Shown piece after piece: positions 1-8,937 of a stretch of 64,000 bases of DNA. Location: assembly GCA_017541975.1 (NCBI GenBank), contig JAFXYB010000029.1, positions 52,567-116,566 on the forward strand, in the 5' to 3' direction. The stretch is from a bacterium (lineage in GTDB: Bacteria; Bacillota_I; Bacilli_A; Izemoplasmatales; UBA1188). Made by a program: the position numbers and the translations under genes. Below the pieces are notes generated by a model that saw only the letters and a list, made by a program, of their open reading frames with translations, was not told the origin of the DNA and searched no databases. Numbering within the stretch: position 1 is the first letter of the stretch; every line of letters begins with the position of its first letter.

Positions 1-899
1 AAGAAGGCAAGAATGAATTTATTTCTTGTGACAAACACAGCTTCCTCAATTAATAAGAAGAGTTTTGATACTGGTACTGTAAGAGGAAGGAAGAGTATTG
101 CACCAATTAGTATTACAAATGTATTCGCAATTGCAGCTTTTTTAGCTGCCTTATTACCACCAAGTGATGCGAGGAAGGCAGTAATAGTAGTTCCAATATT
201 TGAACCGATAATAAGAGCGATTGCCGATGCGAGGGTCATCGCATTAGTTGAAATATACAATTCTTGAACGATACCGATAAAGGCACCTGATGATTGAATG
301 ATGGCGGTAAGTATCATACCAGTCAAGAAACTTAAGAAGAGGTTATCGCCGAGAGTTGTCATGATGTTATTGAACCAGTCTGTCTCAGCGAATGAACCGA
401 ATGATATACTCATAAGTTCTAGACCGAAGAATAAGAAACCGATACCGGTTATAATTCTTCCAGATAGTTTCCATTTTCTACTATTTATAAGCATTACTAC
501 GAAGGCGCCAACAAAGATTAATGGAAGGCATACTAATGATACTACATCTAGTGAGATGATATAGGCAAGGGCAGTTGTACCGATATGGGCACCGATCATT
601 ATTGGAAGAGCGTGCTTTAAATCTAATAGTCCTGCGCTAATTAGACCTACTACGATTACTGTAGTTGCGCTTGATGATTGAATAATAAGAGTGATTAAGA
701 ATCCAATTAAGAATCCTTTGAAGATATTATCAGTTGCCTTAGTTACTATTTCTTTAAGTCTACTACCAGCAAGTGAATTGAGTGAAGAAGACATGAGGTT
801 TAGACCATATAGGAATATACCGAGTCCTCCAAGGATAACGGAGATGATTGTAAAAGTCTTGGCATCTCCAATTTCAAGTAAAGAATAGAAGTTATTCAT
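1..899 (-). CDS. Na+/phosphate cotransporter family protein (NptA/PNaS type), C-terminus cut by window edge
   Basis: Reading the minus strand from ATG at 899 gives an open frame of 299 codons that runs out of the window. The product is very hydrophobic and shows the internally duplicated signature of the Na/Pi cotransporter family: QSSSATT with GAHIGTT in the first half, and QSSGA with GSNIGTT in the second. Family members import phosphate with sodium, and many carry a C-terminal PhoU-like domain; here that part, if present, lies outside the window. An AGGAGG ribosome binding site sits about 9 bases upstream of the ATG. The start overlaps the stop codon of the oligoendopeptidase gene (ATGAATAA), so the two are probably translated in a coupled way. 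Family identity is firm; the transported ion is inferred. Confidence 0.88.
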   Translation of the reverse strand, partial: MNNFYSLLEIGDAKTFTIISVILGGLGIFLYGLNLMSSSLNSLAGSRLKEIVTKATDNIFKGFLIGFLITLIIQSSSATTVIVVGLISAGLLDLKHALPIMIGAHIGTTALAYIISLDVVSLVCLPLIFVGAFVVMLINSRKWKLSGRIITGIGFLFFGLELMSISFGSFAETDWFNNIMTTLGDNLFLSFLTGMILTAIIQSSGAFIGIVQELYISTNAMTLASAIALIIGSNIGTTITAFLASLGGNKAAKKAAIANTFVILIGAILFLPLTVPVSKLFLLIEEAVFVTRNKFILAF

Positions 900-2661
900 T
901 TATAATCCTCCTAAGTTCCAAAAGGAGATCTTTAAATCTTTTTGTGACAGCTTTTAAGGCATCGAGTTTAGTAAAATCAACTCCAGCTTTTTTAACTAGA
1001 TTAATTGGATAATCTGAATCACCTGATTTTAATAATTCAAGGTAATTTTTAAAGGCATCAGTTTTTCCATCTTTAACATTTTGATAGATAGCTAGAGATG
1101 CTGAGAATGATGTTGCGTATTGATACACATAATATGGTGATGCAAAGAAGTGATGAACATATGCCCATACATATTTCTTTACTTTTTCTTTAGTAATATC
1201 GATACCATAGTAGAGGTCATATAGCTTAATCATGATATTTGATAAGCTATCTTCGGTGATAGCTTCACCATTTTCGGCCATAGTATGAGCGATATATTCA
1301 TATTCAGCAAATAATGTTTGTCTTATGAATGTCGCAACAATATTATCGATGGCATTTTGAATGAGTTTAATCTTTTCATTCTTAGTAAGCGTGCCTTTAG
1401 TTAAAAGATAATCTAATAAGTTATGTTCATTGAATGTTGATGCGATTTCTGCCACAAATATTTTATAGCTTTGGTTTACTGGAGGTTGGTATTTATTTGA
1501 GAAGAGTGTATGAATTGAGTGACCTGCTTCATGAGCAAGTGTGAAACAATCATCTAAATCTTCTGTGAAGTTAAGGAGGATGCATGGATGAGTATTAACT
1601 GTAGAATTTGAATATGCACCAGATGTTTTACCATTTTTAGGGTATACATCTACGTAGCCATCCTCAAGTGCTTCATGGGCAAATTCTACGAACTCTTTAT
1701 CGTATTTTGCGATTGAATCGAAGAAGAGGTTTTTAGCTTCTTCATATGTATATTTTTTAGATTCATCTTCACTTACTAGATCTAAAAATCTATCATACGT
1801 ATGTATTTCATCGAGTTTTAATACATCTTTTTTTAAGGCAAGATATTCTTTTAGGATTGGTGCTGCTTCATGGGCAATTTCAATCAAGTTTTTATAGAGT
1901 GATACTGGGATATTGTTTTCAAAGAGATACATCTCAATAGAACTTTCAAAGCCCTTACTCTTCGCAAGTGCGATGTCAGATTTTAATACTGAATTATAGA
2001 TAGATGCGAAAGTGTTTTTATTTTCTTCAAATCTTACAAATTCAGCTTCAAATATTTTCCTTCTCTCTTCTTTATCTTTAGACTCACCAACGAGCACTGT
2101 CCAGTTTGAATCTGTGATATCCACCTCTCTGCCATCATTAAGTTTAACGATGTGTGGTTTAACATCACCGGTTGCGAGTGAACTGAAGATTTCTCTTGTG
2201 TTATCTCTTACTGCTTCAAAGTTTGCGATGATTCTTTGTTCTAAAGCGGAAGGAGTATGTTCTTTCTTTCTAAATAGGTTTTCAAAAGAAAATCTATATT
2301 GATTAAGTTCTTCATACTTTTCTACTAAAGAGAATACGTATTCTTCACCAAGCGATAAAACTTCAGAATCTTCAAAGGAAGTATTCTCATAAAGGTTTTG
2401 AAATAAGTTCATCACTTTTTGGAAATCACCAAGAGCTTCTGTATTATTTCTATCGACATCGATAGCGCAGTTGGCATATAGGTAGAGCTTTTCATATTCG
2501 CACATGAACTTTATGCTCAAATCAAAGTATTCTTTAAATGATTTTTCTTCATTTAATTTGCCCTTATAATCTTTGAATTTTTGGACAAGTTCATTGGCAT
2601 CATTGAGGTTTCTTTTAAACTCTTCATATGTTTTATAGTATTTAGTTAAATCCCATTTCAT
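892..2661 (-). CDS. pepF: Oligoendopeptidase F (M3B zinc metallopeptidase)
   Basis: 589 residues, the usual PepF length of about 600. The zinc-binding HEAGH motif lies at residues 377-381 inside the family signature FTLAHEAGHSIHTLFSN, and a helical N-terminal domain precedes it. M3B enzymes are cytosolic and cut short peptides of roughly 7-17 residues, as in peptide nutrition or clearance of signal peptides. There is no signal peptide. The ATG at 2661 is preceded by GGAGGCG about 8 bases upstream. The gene overlaps the downstream cotransporter start by 8 bases and is divergent from the spx-like gene, with 134 bases between them. Confidence 0.95.
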   Translation of the reverse strand: MKWDLTKYYKTYEEFKRNLNDANELVQKFKDYKGKLNEEKSFKEYFDLSIKFMCEYEKLYLYANCAIDVDRNNTEALGDFQKVMNLFQNLYENTSFEDSEVLSLGEEYVFSLVEKYEELNQYRFSFENLFRKKEHTPSALEQRIIANFEAVRDNTREIFSSLATGDVKPHIVKLNDGREVDITDSNWTVLVGESKDKEERRKIFEAEFVRFEENKNTFASIYNSVLKSDIALAKSKGFESSIEMYLFENNIPVSLYKNLIEIAHEAAPILKEYLALKKDVLKLDEIHTYDRFLDLVSEDESKKYTYEEAKNLFFDSIAKYDKEFVEFAHEALEDGYVDVYPKNGKTSGAYSNSTVNTHPCILLNFTEDLDDCFTLAHEAGHSIHTLFSNKYQPPVNQSYKIFVAEIASTFNEHNLLDYLLTKGTLTKNEKIKLIQNAIDNIVATFIRQTLFAEYEYIAHTMAENGEAITEDSLSNIMIKLYDLYYGIDITKEKVKKYVWAYVHHFFASPYYVYQYATSFSASLAIYQNVKDGKTDAFKNYLELLKSGDSDYPINLVKKAGVDFTKLDALKAVTKRFKDLLLELRRIINE

Positions 2662-2767
2662 AACTTTTCGCCTCCAATAATATATTTTACCTTAATTATT
2701 TATTTTTTTCTATGTTTACTTTAAGTAAAAATATTAAAACTCTCTTTAAAAAAACTCAAATCTCATA

Positions 2768-2773
2768 TATAAT
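2768..2773 (+). promoter_or_regulatory. -10 box of the spx-like gene
   Basis: TATAAT at 2768-2773, with a weak -35 candidate TTTAAA at 2745-2750 (17-base spacer). It lies 22 bases before the spx-like ATG, which has a GGAG ribosome binding site. Confidence 0.5.
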
Positions 2774-2795
2774 TATCTTAGAAATGGAGTAAGTT

Positions 2796-3275
2796 ATGAT
2801 CTATCTATATATTTCGCCTTCATGTCAATCATGTAGAAAGACAATCAAATGGTTTGATGATGAACAAATCCCATATACAAAAATAAATATTCTAAAAGAT
2901 AAACTATCGAAAGAAGATGTCTTTAGAATGCTTAAAAATTCCTTAAGTGGATTTGATGATATCATCTCAAAAAGATCAAAACCATTCATTGAAAACAATC
3001 TAGAAATCGATGAAATGAAGACTTCAGAACTTATCAATTTCATCATTGAAAATCCAACTGTTTTAAAAAGACCTATAATCGTTGCGAATAATCTTTTAGA
3101 GGTTGGCTACAATTCTGATGATATTAGAGCTTTCATTCCACCAGAAAAAAGAGTCTTCAAGAGAGCTTCCTGTGATGGTTGCACAGAGAAGGATCCAAAT
3201 ACTTGTGATTACCACAATTCATCTATTTTATTAATAGATGAAATCAAAAAAGAATTTGAAAAGGGACGTGCTTAG
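2796..3275 (+). CDS. Spx/ArsC-family redox regulator with C-terminal Cys/His extension
   Basis: 159 residues with an ArsC/Spx thioredoxin-like fold. The redox CxxC is C10-x2-C13 (SPSCQSCRK). The stretch around residue 90, KRPIIVANNLLEVGYNSD, matches the Spx signature and includes the arginine before PII. Spx proteins bind the RNA polymerase alpha C-terminal domain and remodel transcription under thiol stress; the family also contains MgsR-like paralogues. It is about 28 residues longer than B. subtilis Spx. The tail carries C126-x2-C129 and C137-x2-H140, which looks like a metal site and is not part of typical Spx. It is a single gene with its own promoter and a terminator overlapping its stop codon. 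Spx is preferred over arsenate reductase because of the CxxC and the length. Confidence 0.82.
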   Translation: MIYLYISPSCQSCRKTIKWFDDEQIPYTKINILKDKLSKEDVFRMLKNSLSGFDDIISKRSKPFIENNLEIDEMKTSELINFIIENPTVLKRPIIVANNLLEVGYNSDDIRAFIPPEKRVFKRASCDGCTEKDPNTCDYHNSSILLIDEIKKEFEKGRA

Positions 3276-3286
3276 TCCTTTTTTAT
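3259..3286 (+). terminator. Intrinsic terminator of the spx-like gene
   Basis: AAAGGGAC and GTCCTTTT arms around the TAG stop, ending in a short T run. The hairpin overlaps the coding end. Confidence 0.6.
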
Positions 3287-3344
3287 ATCTCTTTCATTAA
3301 ATAATAAAACTGCTAAAAGCATTTTTATTTTTTAAAATCTAGTA

Positions 3345-3350
3345 TATAAT
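3345..3350 (+). promoter_or_regulatory. -10 box of the threonine operon
   Basis: TATAAT at 3345-3350, 27 bases before the thrC ATG. No good -35 is visible; the upstream region is T-rich. No riboswitch or attenuator fits in the 102-base gap after the preceding gene. Confidence 0.45.
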
Positions 3351-3377
3351 AATATAAATCACAATAAAGGTGCTTAT

Positions 3378-4691
3378 ATGATTCATTCTACAAGATCCAC
3401 TCAAAGTTACTCAATATTTGAGGCAATAGAAAAGGGACTCGCAAGTGATGGCGGTCTTTTTGTGATTGATGAATTTAAAAAAGTTAATCTGACTGAACTC
3501 AAAGATTTAAGCTACCACGAACTTGTGATTGAAATACTAAAAGATTACATCCCAGGAATCGATAAAATTATAAGTGAAACATACCCAGATTTTGAAATCA
3601 AGGTTAAAACATTTGATAATTATGCATATCTAGAATTATTCCATGGCCCTACTCTCGCTTTTAAGGATGTAGCGCTTTCCTTTCTTCCATTCTTTTTAGA
3701 TAATAAAAGAATCGTAGTTGCGACAAGTGGAGATACTGGCTCTGCGACTCTATCAGGATTTAAGAATAAAAAGAATATCAGTGTTACAGTTCTATATCCA
3801 AATAACCTCGTCTCACCACTTCAAGAAAGACAGATGTTGTATTTTACAAATGAAAGAAACAGTGCACTTGCCTTAAATGGTAATTTTGATGATTGCCAAA
3901 AGCTCGCAAAAGAACTAGCCTTAAAAGATAAGAATTTATCGAGCGCGAACTCGATAAATATCGGAAGACTTCTCCCACAAATCATCTATTATTTCTATGG
4001 ATATTTCTCACTCGTAAGAGAAAATAAAATCAAGATGAATGAAAAAATCGATATCGTTGTACCAACTGGTAACTTTGGAAATATTCTTGCAGGATATATC
4101 GCAAAGAATATGGGCCTACCTGTTGAAACACTCATCTGTGCATCAAATGAGAATAAGGTACTTTATGATTTCATTAAGACTGGTATCTACGATAGTAATC
4201 GTGAGTTTAAGAAGACATACTCTCCATCAATGGATATTTTAGTATCTTCAAACATTGAAAGGCTCATCTATTATTTCTATAAAGATGTAAATAAAGTTAA
4301 TGAACTTTATGACGAATTCAAAAGAACCGGAAAGATGCAAATAAAGGAATATAGAGATCTTTTTAAAGACTTTGATTCAGCATATGTAACGAACACTGAA
4401 GTATTAAAAGAAATAAAACATGAATATCAAGAAAAGAACTACCTAATTGATCCACATACCGCAGTCGCAAAGTGTGCATATAATAAGGTAGGAAAAAATA
4501 ACTACACGCTAATTCTATCTACTGCATCTCCATTCAAATTTGAAGATGCATTAAAAGATGCAGGTATCAATATGAATGAATTTGAAATGCCTGATAATCT
4601 AAAGTGTGTATTAAAAGATAATAAACAAAAAATAGTCGTCGAAAAAGAAGACGTAGAAAAATATATCTATAAAGGTGGTAAAAATATATGA
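3378..4691 (+). CDS. thrC: Threonine synthase
   Basis: 437 residues. It converts O-phosphohomoserine to threonine with pyridoxal phosphate. The N-terminus has the classic long-form start MIHSTRS followed by GLASDGGLFV. The PLP lysine is K96 in HGPTLAFKD, and the substrate/PLP loop ATSGDTGSAT follows. This is the long, E. coli/yeast-like class of about 430-500 residues. It is the first gene of a five-gene operon although it catalyses the last step. AAAGGTG precedes the ATG. It overlaps thrB by four bases (ATGA). Its TGA stop is one of only three in the window and is followed in frame by TAA five codons later. Confidence 0.95.
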   Translation: MIHSTRSTQSYSIFEAIEKGLASDGGLFVIDEFKKVNLTELKDLSYHELVIEILKDYIPGIDKIISETYPDFEIKVKTFDNYAYLELFHGPTLAFKDVALSFLPFFLDNKRIVVATSGDTGSATLSGFKNKKNISVTVLYPNNLVSPLQERQMLYFTNERNSALALNGNFDDCQKLAKELALKDKNLSSANSINIGRLLPQIIYYFYGYFSLVRENKIKMNEKIDIVVPTGNFGNILAGYIAKNMGLPVETLICASNENKVLYDFIKTGIYDSNREFKKTYSPSMDILVSSNIERLIYYFYKDVNKVNELYDEFKRTGKMQIKEYRDLFKDFDSAYVTNTEVLKEIKHEYQEKNYLIDPHTAVAKCAYNKVGKNNYTLILSTASPFKFEDALKDAGINMNEFEMPDNLKCVLKDNKQKIVVEKEDVEKYIYKGGKNI

Positions 4692-5542
4692 AAAAGATTA
4701 AAATAACTGTTCCCGCAACCACATCAAATATGGGCCCTGGATTTGACTTTTTAGGCATGTCTTTATCACTTTATAACACCTATTTATTTGAAGAAAGTAA
4801 AAAGTTTGAATTCGTAGGTTTTGAATCTATCGACAACAATATGGCCTATCAAACATATCTCCTTTTCATGCAAAGACATTCAAAGAAAGAATGTCCTGTG
4901 AAAATTACACTCATAAGAAATGAAGTACCATCTTCACGTGGGCTTGGTTCAAGCGCAACCGCCGTCGTTGCCGGTATTAGAGCCGCTAACTATATGTTAG
5001 GTGACATAGTAAGTGAAGAAGAAATGATTAGGGAGATGGTAGATTTTGAAGGCCACCCAGACAATATCCTTGCTGCCTACTATGGCGGTATGGTTTCAAG
5101 TGTTTATGATAATGATAAACTCTTAAGTTATAAACATGAGGTTAGCGACAAACTAAAGTTTACTTTAGTTGTCCCATCATATTCAGTTAAAACTAAAGAC
5201 GCTAGATCAATTCTTCCAAAAACACTAAAGTATAGTGATGTTTTATACAATGCATCACGTGCATTCATTTTAGAAAGTGCCTATAAAAATGGTGATATGG
5301 AAATGTTAAAGGTTGCATCAAAGGATGCTATCCACGAAAAATATCGTGCTACATTAATCAAAGACTATATTTTAGTTAAATCACTTGAAAACAAATATAA
5401 CCTTGTGGTAAATATCAGTGGATCTGGTTCTACAATGCTCATAATTTCTCTTGATAGAGATTTCACTAAAGATATCAAGAACCTTGAAGTTATTCCAGTA
5501 GAAGTTGAAAAGAATGGCATGGTTTTGGAGGTGATTAAATGA
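4688..5542 (+). CDS. thrB: Homoserine kinase (GHMP family)
   Basis: 284 residues. It phosphorylates homoserine to O-phosphohomoserine. GHMP kinase motif 1 is ATTSNMGPGFD near residues 10-20; the ATP-binding motif PSSRGLGSSATAV is at 81-93; a C-terminal GSGS motif (NISGSGSTML) is present. Length is close to the usual 290-310. The start overlaps the thrC stop (ATGA) with AAAGGTGG about 10 bases upstream. The end overlaps the next gene by four bases in the same way, so translation is coupled along the operon. Confidence 0.94.
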   Translation: MKKIKITVPATTSNMGPGFDFLGMSLSLYNTYLFEESKKFEFVGFESIDNNMAYQTYLLFMQRHSKKECPVKITLIRNEVPSSRGLGSSATAVVAGIRAANYMLGDIVSEEEMIREMVDFEGHPDNILAAYYGGMVSSVYDNDKLLSYKHEVSDKLKFTLVVPSYSVKTKDARSILPKTLKYSDVLYNASRAFILESAYKNGDMEMLKVASKDAIHEKYRATLIKDYILVKSLENKYNLVVNISGSGSTMLIISLDRDFTKDIKNLEVIPVEVEKNGMVLEVIK

Positions 5543-6642
5543 ATATCGCAATCCTAGGCTATGGCACAGTTGGCAGTGGTGTTAAAGAAATCACAAAGGA
5601 GAAAGTAATTAAAATCCTCGATCTTCCAGTTAAAAAAGATTTAATCGGTGAAGCTTATACCGATTCTTTTGATGACATCTTAGATGATGAATCAATTGAG
5701 ACAGTGGTTGAGACAATGGGTGGCAATGAATTTGCCTATAAACTCATTTCAGCCTCTCTTAAAGCTGGAAAAAACGTTGTGACATCCAACAAAGAAGTAA
5801 TAAGCCTTCATCTAGATGAATTCTTAAAACTCGCAAATGAAAACGACTGTTTCATCCTCTTTGAAGCATCTGTCGGTGGTGGTATTCCAATCATCCATTC
5901 CCTAATTGAAAACGTAAAGATTAATGAAGTTAACCATATTTATGGAATAATGAATGGTACAACTAACTACATTCTATCTAAAATTGAAGAAGAAATGGAT
6001 TTTGATGATGCCCTAGCTTTAGCTAAAGAAAATGGATTCGCTGAAGCTGATCCAACTGCTGACCTGGAAGGACTAGATATGGTTAGGAAAATATCAATCC
6101 TCTCAGATATCGCCTACGATACATTCATAGATATAAGCGATGTAAATCATTATCCTATAACTGGAATCAATAAAAAGATTATTGATTATTTATGGAAGAA
6201 AGGATACACGGTTAAATACATCGCTGAATCAATAAGATGTGATAAAGGTATCTATCTTTCAGTTGAACCTGTTATCTTTAAATTAACTGATAAGATATCA
6301 TCTACCAAAGATGAATATAATTCAATAACCTTCACAGGTTCAACGAATGGTACCTTAGAATTCTACGGTAAGGGTGCAGGAAAATATCCTACTGCGAGTG
6401 CTGTAGTAAGCGATATAGAAAAGATAAGAAATGAAAACTGCACGATGAATTTAACTCTTTCAAATAAATATCACATTTTAGAAAGACCTAAAGCTAAATA
6501 TTTCATCTATTCAAAAGAAGAATTAGATGAAAGCTTATATGAAATAAAAGAAAAAGATTTCTATTTCACCAAAGAAATAGATATTGATTCGCTAAAAAAC
6601 ATCGACTTTTATGCGAGGATGAATCTCTATGAAGAAATATAA
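5539..6642 (+). CDS. hom: Homoserine dehydrogenase, short form without ACT domain
   Basis: 367 residues. It reduces aspartate semialdehyde to homoserine with NAD(P)H. The nucleotide-binding GYGTVGSG is at residues 7-14. Catalytic-domain signatures follow: EASVGGGIPI, GIMNGTTNYIL, EADPTADLEGLD and YGKGAGKYPTASAVV. Gram-positive enzymes are usually about 430 residues with a C-terminal ACT domain for threonine feedback. Here the last roughly 60 residues, after AVVSDI, are charged and do not read as a standard ACT domain. Feedback control may therefore be lost or moved to aspartokinase (inference). It overlaps thrB by 4 bases and asd by 14 bases. Confidence 0.92.
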   Translation: MNIAILGYGTVGSGVKEITKEKVIKILDLPVKKDLIGEAYTDSFDDILDDESIETVVETMGGNEFAYKLISASLKAGKNVVTSNKEVISLHLDEFLKLANENDCFILFEASVGGGIPIIHSLIENVKINEVNHIYGIMNGTTNYILSKIEEEMDFDDALALAKENGFAEADPTADLEGLDMVRKISILSDIAYDTFIDISDVNHYPITGINKKIIDYLWKKGYTVKYIAESIRCDKGIYLSVEPVIFKLTDKISSTKDEYNSITFTGSTNGTLEFYGKGAGKYPTASAVVSDIEKIRNENCTMNLTLSNKYHILERPKAKYFIYSKEELDESLYEIKEKDFYFTKEIDIDSLKNIDFYARMNLYEEI

Positions 6643-7621
6643 TATTGCGATCGTTGGTGCAACTGGCCTTGTCGGCAGTACATTTTTAAAAGTAATGGCT
6701 GAATACAAGATAGAAGTTAACAATCTCTATCTTTATGCATCAGAAAGATCTGAAGGAAAAATAATCAATTATCTTGGAAAAGATTACAAAGTAATAGATT
6801 TAAAAAAGGCAAGATTTGATAATGTTGATTTTGCACTCTTTAGTGCTGGTGGAGCTATCTCTAATGAATATGCCCCTAAATTTAGTGCTTGTGGAGCCTA
6901 TGTTATCGATAATTCATCAAATTTCAGAATGGTTGATGGCATTCCACTAATCGTTCCAGAAATAAATATTTATGATTACAAGATGAATAAAATTATCGCT
7001 AACCCAAACTGTTCAACAATCCAGTCAGTACTACCTCTTTATTATTTAGATAAAGAATTTGGATTAAAAAAAGTTAATTATACTACTCTTCAAGCTGTGA
7101 GTGGTTCGGGTATGAAAGGCCTAAATGACCTTAAGAGATGCTCTCAAGGTATGGCTCCAGAATTCTACCCATACAACATCTCTAAAACATGTATTCCAGA
7201 AATAGATGTCTTTTTAGATAACCATTACACAAAAGAAGAGATGAAGATGGTCAATGAAACGAGGAAAATCCTTCATAAAAATGACATTAAAATCTCCGCA
7301 ACATGTATAAGAGTTCCGGTTCCATATTCTCATGGTGTATCGATAGTTGCCGAATTTGAAAAAGACATCAACTACCAAAAAGCCATCGAAACCTTAACTG
7401 ATAAACCTGGAATCGTCGTTGTCGATGATATCAAAAATCATGGTTATCCAGTGTCAACTATGGCAACGGGGAATGACCTTGTATATTGTGGTAGATTTAG
7501 AGATGATTTATCATCTGATAATTCTATCATCTTCTATACAGTAGGAGATAATGTCAGAAAAGGCGCTGCCTCTAATGCGGTTATGATTATGATTAAAATA
7601 ATGGAGGATTTAGAATGCTAG
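6629..7621 (+). CDS. asd: Aspartate-semialdehyde dehydrogenase
   Basis: 330 residues. It makes aspartate semialdehyde from aspartyl phosphate using NADPH. The nucleotide-binding GATGLVG is at residues 10-16. The catalytic cysteine is C128 in the family motif NPNCSTIQ, and RVPVPYSHG carries the conserved catalytic His region. Length is normal. The ATG lies inside the end of hom, with GAGG upstream, and its TAG stop overlaps the aspartokinase start (ATGCTAG). The product feeds lysine, methionine and threonine synthesis; only the threonine branch is encoded here. Confidence 0.95.
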   Translation: MKKYNIAIVGATGLVGSTFLKVMAEYKIEVNNLYLYASERSEGKIINYLGKDYKVIDLKKARFDNVDFALFSAGGAISNEYAPKFSACGAYVIDNSSNFRMVDGIPLIVPEINIYDYKMNKIIANPNCSTIQSVLPLYYLDKEFGLKKVNYTTLQAVSGSGMKGLNDLKRCSQGMAPEFYPYNISKTCIPEIDVFLDNHYTKEEMKMVNETRKILHKNDIKISATCIRVPVPYSHGVSIVAEFEKDINYQKAIETLTDKPGIVVVDDIKNHGYPVSTMATGNDLVYCGRFRDDLSSDNSIIFYTVGDNVRKGAASNAVMIMIKIMEDLEC

Positions 7622-8913
7622 TAGTATGTAAGTTTGGCGGATCTAGTGTATCTAATTTTGATAGATTCAGACAAGTCAAAAAGATAATAGAAAAAGATGA
7701 AAATAGAAAAGTAGTAGTATTTTCTGCCCTCGGTAAGGTAGATCAAGAAGATAATAAAATCACTGATTTATTATATCTTTTATCTGCCCATGTAAAATAC
7801 AAAGTAAACTATGATGCCATTTTAAGTAAAGTTAAAGAAAGATTCTATGAAATAAAAGAAAAACTAAATCTCAAAATAGATTTAGAAAAAGAATTTGAAA
7901 CCATCATAGAAAACATCGATAGTGAAGACTACCTTGTAAGCCGTGGTGAATACTTAACATCCCTCATGATGGCTGAATATCTTGGCTATAAGTTTATCGA
8001 TGCCAAAGATATCATCCGTTTCTTTTATGATGGTAAGATTGATTTTGCAGAAACATATAAGCTTATTAACGAGAAATACAATAAATTAGATAAGATTGTA
8101 GTTCCTGGTTTTTATGGTGCATATCCAAATGGCGACATCAAACTTTTAAGTAGAGGAGGTTCAGATATCACTGGTGCCATCCTCTCAAGAGCGATAAATG
8201 CCGATAGATATGAAAACTTTACCGATGTCGATGGCTTCTATGTTGCATCTCCAAAGATAGTTGATAATCCTAAGATGATTGGTGAAATCACCTATGATGA
8301 ACTAAGAGAATTATCATATATGGGCGCTAGTGTCATCCATGAAGAGACAATTCTACCTATTCAAGATGTGAATATCCCACTATATATTAAAAACACCTTC
8401 AACCCAGATAAAACTGGTACCATCATCACAAAAGATGCCTCAAACAAGGATGAAATTGTGACTGGTATCGCTGGTAAAAAGGATTTTATCGCGATAAATA
8501 TCGTTAAGAATAAATTCTCAACTAAACTAGAAATTATCGATTACGTATTAAACGTCTTAAAGAAATATCGAGTTCCAATCGAATCTATTCCAACATCAAT
8601 CGATTCATTCAGTATTGTAGTAGAAGAAAAACTAGTTAAAAAACATATCTATGATATCATCTCTGATTTAAAGACCAATGAAGATATCATCGATGTATCT
8701 TTGGATGATAGCTTAGCCTTAATCGCTATTGTCGGAAGAAACATGGTATATAAACCAGGTATATCTGCGAAAATATTTAGCCTTCTTGGTAAGAATGGCA
8801 TCAATATAAAACTCATATCACAAAACACAAAAGAGATAAGCATTATCATCGGTGTTCAAAATAAAGACTTTGAAAATGCCATCAAGGCTATATACGATGG
8901 AATCGTAAAATAA
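7615..8913 (+). CDS. lysC: Aspartokinase with C-terminal ACT domains
   Basis: 432 residues. It phosphorylates aspartate, the entry step of the pathway. The N-terminal kinase motif KFGGSSV is at 6-12, followed by SRGEYL and LSRGGSDITGAIL. The last 130 residues (from about 300) read as paired ACT domains, including KPGISAKIFSLLGKNGINI, the usual site for feedback by lysine or threonine. GGAGG precedes the ATG. As the last gene of thrC-thrB-hom-asd-lysC it completes a self-contained aspartate-to-threonine route, and it is the only enzyme of the operon with clear allosteric domains. The symbol follows the family; the feedback ligand cannot be told. Confidence 0.93.
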   Translation: MLVVCKFGGSSVSNFDRFRQVKKIIEKDENRKVVVFSALGKVDQEDNKITDLLYLLSAHVKYKVNYDAILSKVKERFYEIKEKLNLKIDLEKEFETIIENIDSEDYLVSRGEYLTSLMMAEYLGYKFIDAKDIIRFFYDGKIDFAETYKLINEKYNKLDKIVVPGFYGAYPNGDIKLLSRGGSDITGAILSRAINADRYENFTDVDGFYVASPKIVDNPKMIGEITYDELRELSYMGASVIHEETILPIQDVNIPLYIKNTFNPDKTGTIITKDASNKDEIVTGIAGKKDFIAINIVKNKFSTKLEIIDYVLNVLKKYRVPIESIPTSIDSFSIVVEEKLVKKHIYDIISDLKTNEDIIDVSLDDSLALIAIVGRNMVYKPGISAKIFSLLGKNGINIKLISQNTKEISIIIGVQNKDFENAIKAIYDGIVK

Positions 8914-8937
8914 GGAGAGACTTAAGTCTCTCCTTTT
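8912..8937. terminator. Bidirectional intrinsic terminator between lysC and the ECF S-component gene
   Basis: A perfect 20-base palindrome, GGAGAGACTT/AAGTCTCTCC, at 8914-8933 flanked by AA and TTTT. It serves the threonine operon and the convergent minus-strand gene. Confidence 0.9.

Noticed and set aside
13..888. Three open frames on the plus strand
   Set aside because: They are antisense to the continuous minus-strand Na/Pi cotransporter frame, which carries clear family motifs.
2796..3275. Arsenate reductase
   Set aside because: The CxxC pair and the KRPIIV...VGYN region match Spx better, and no ars genes are adjacent.
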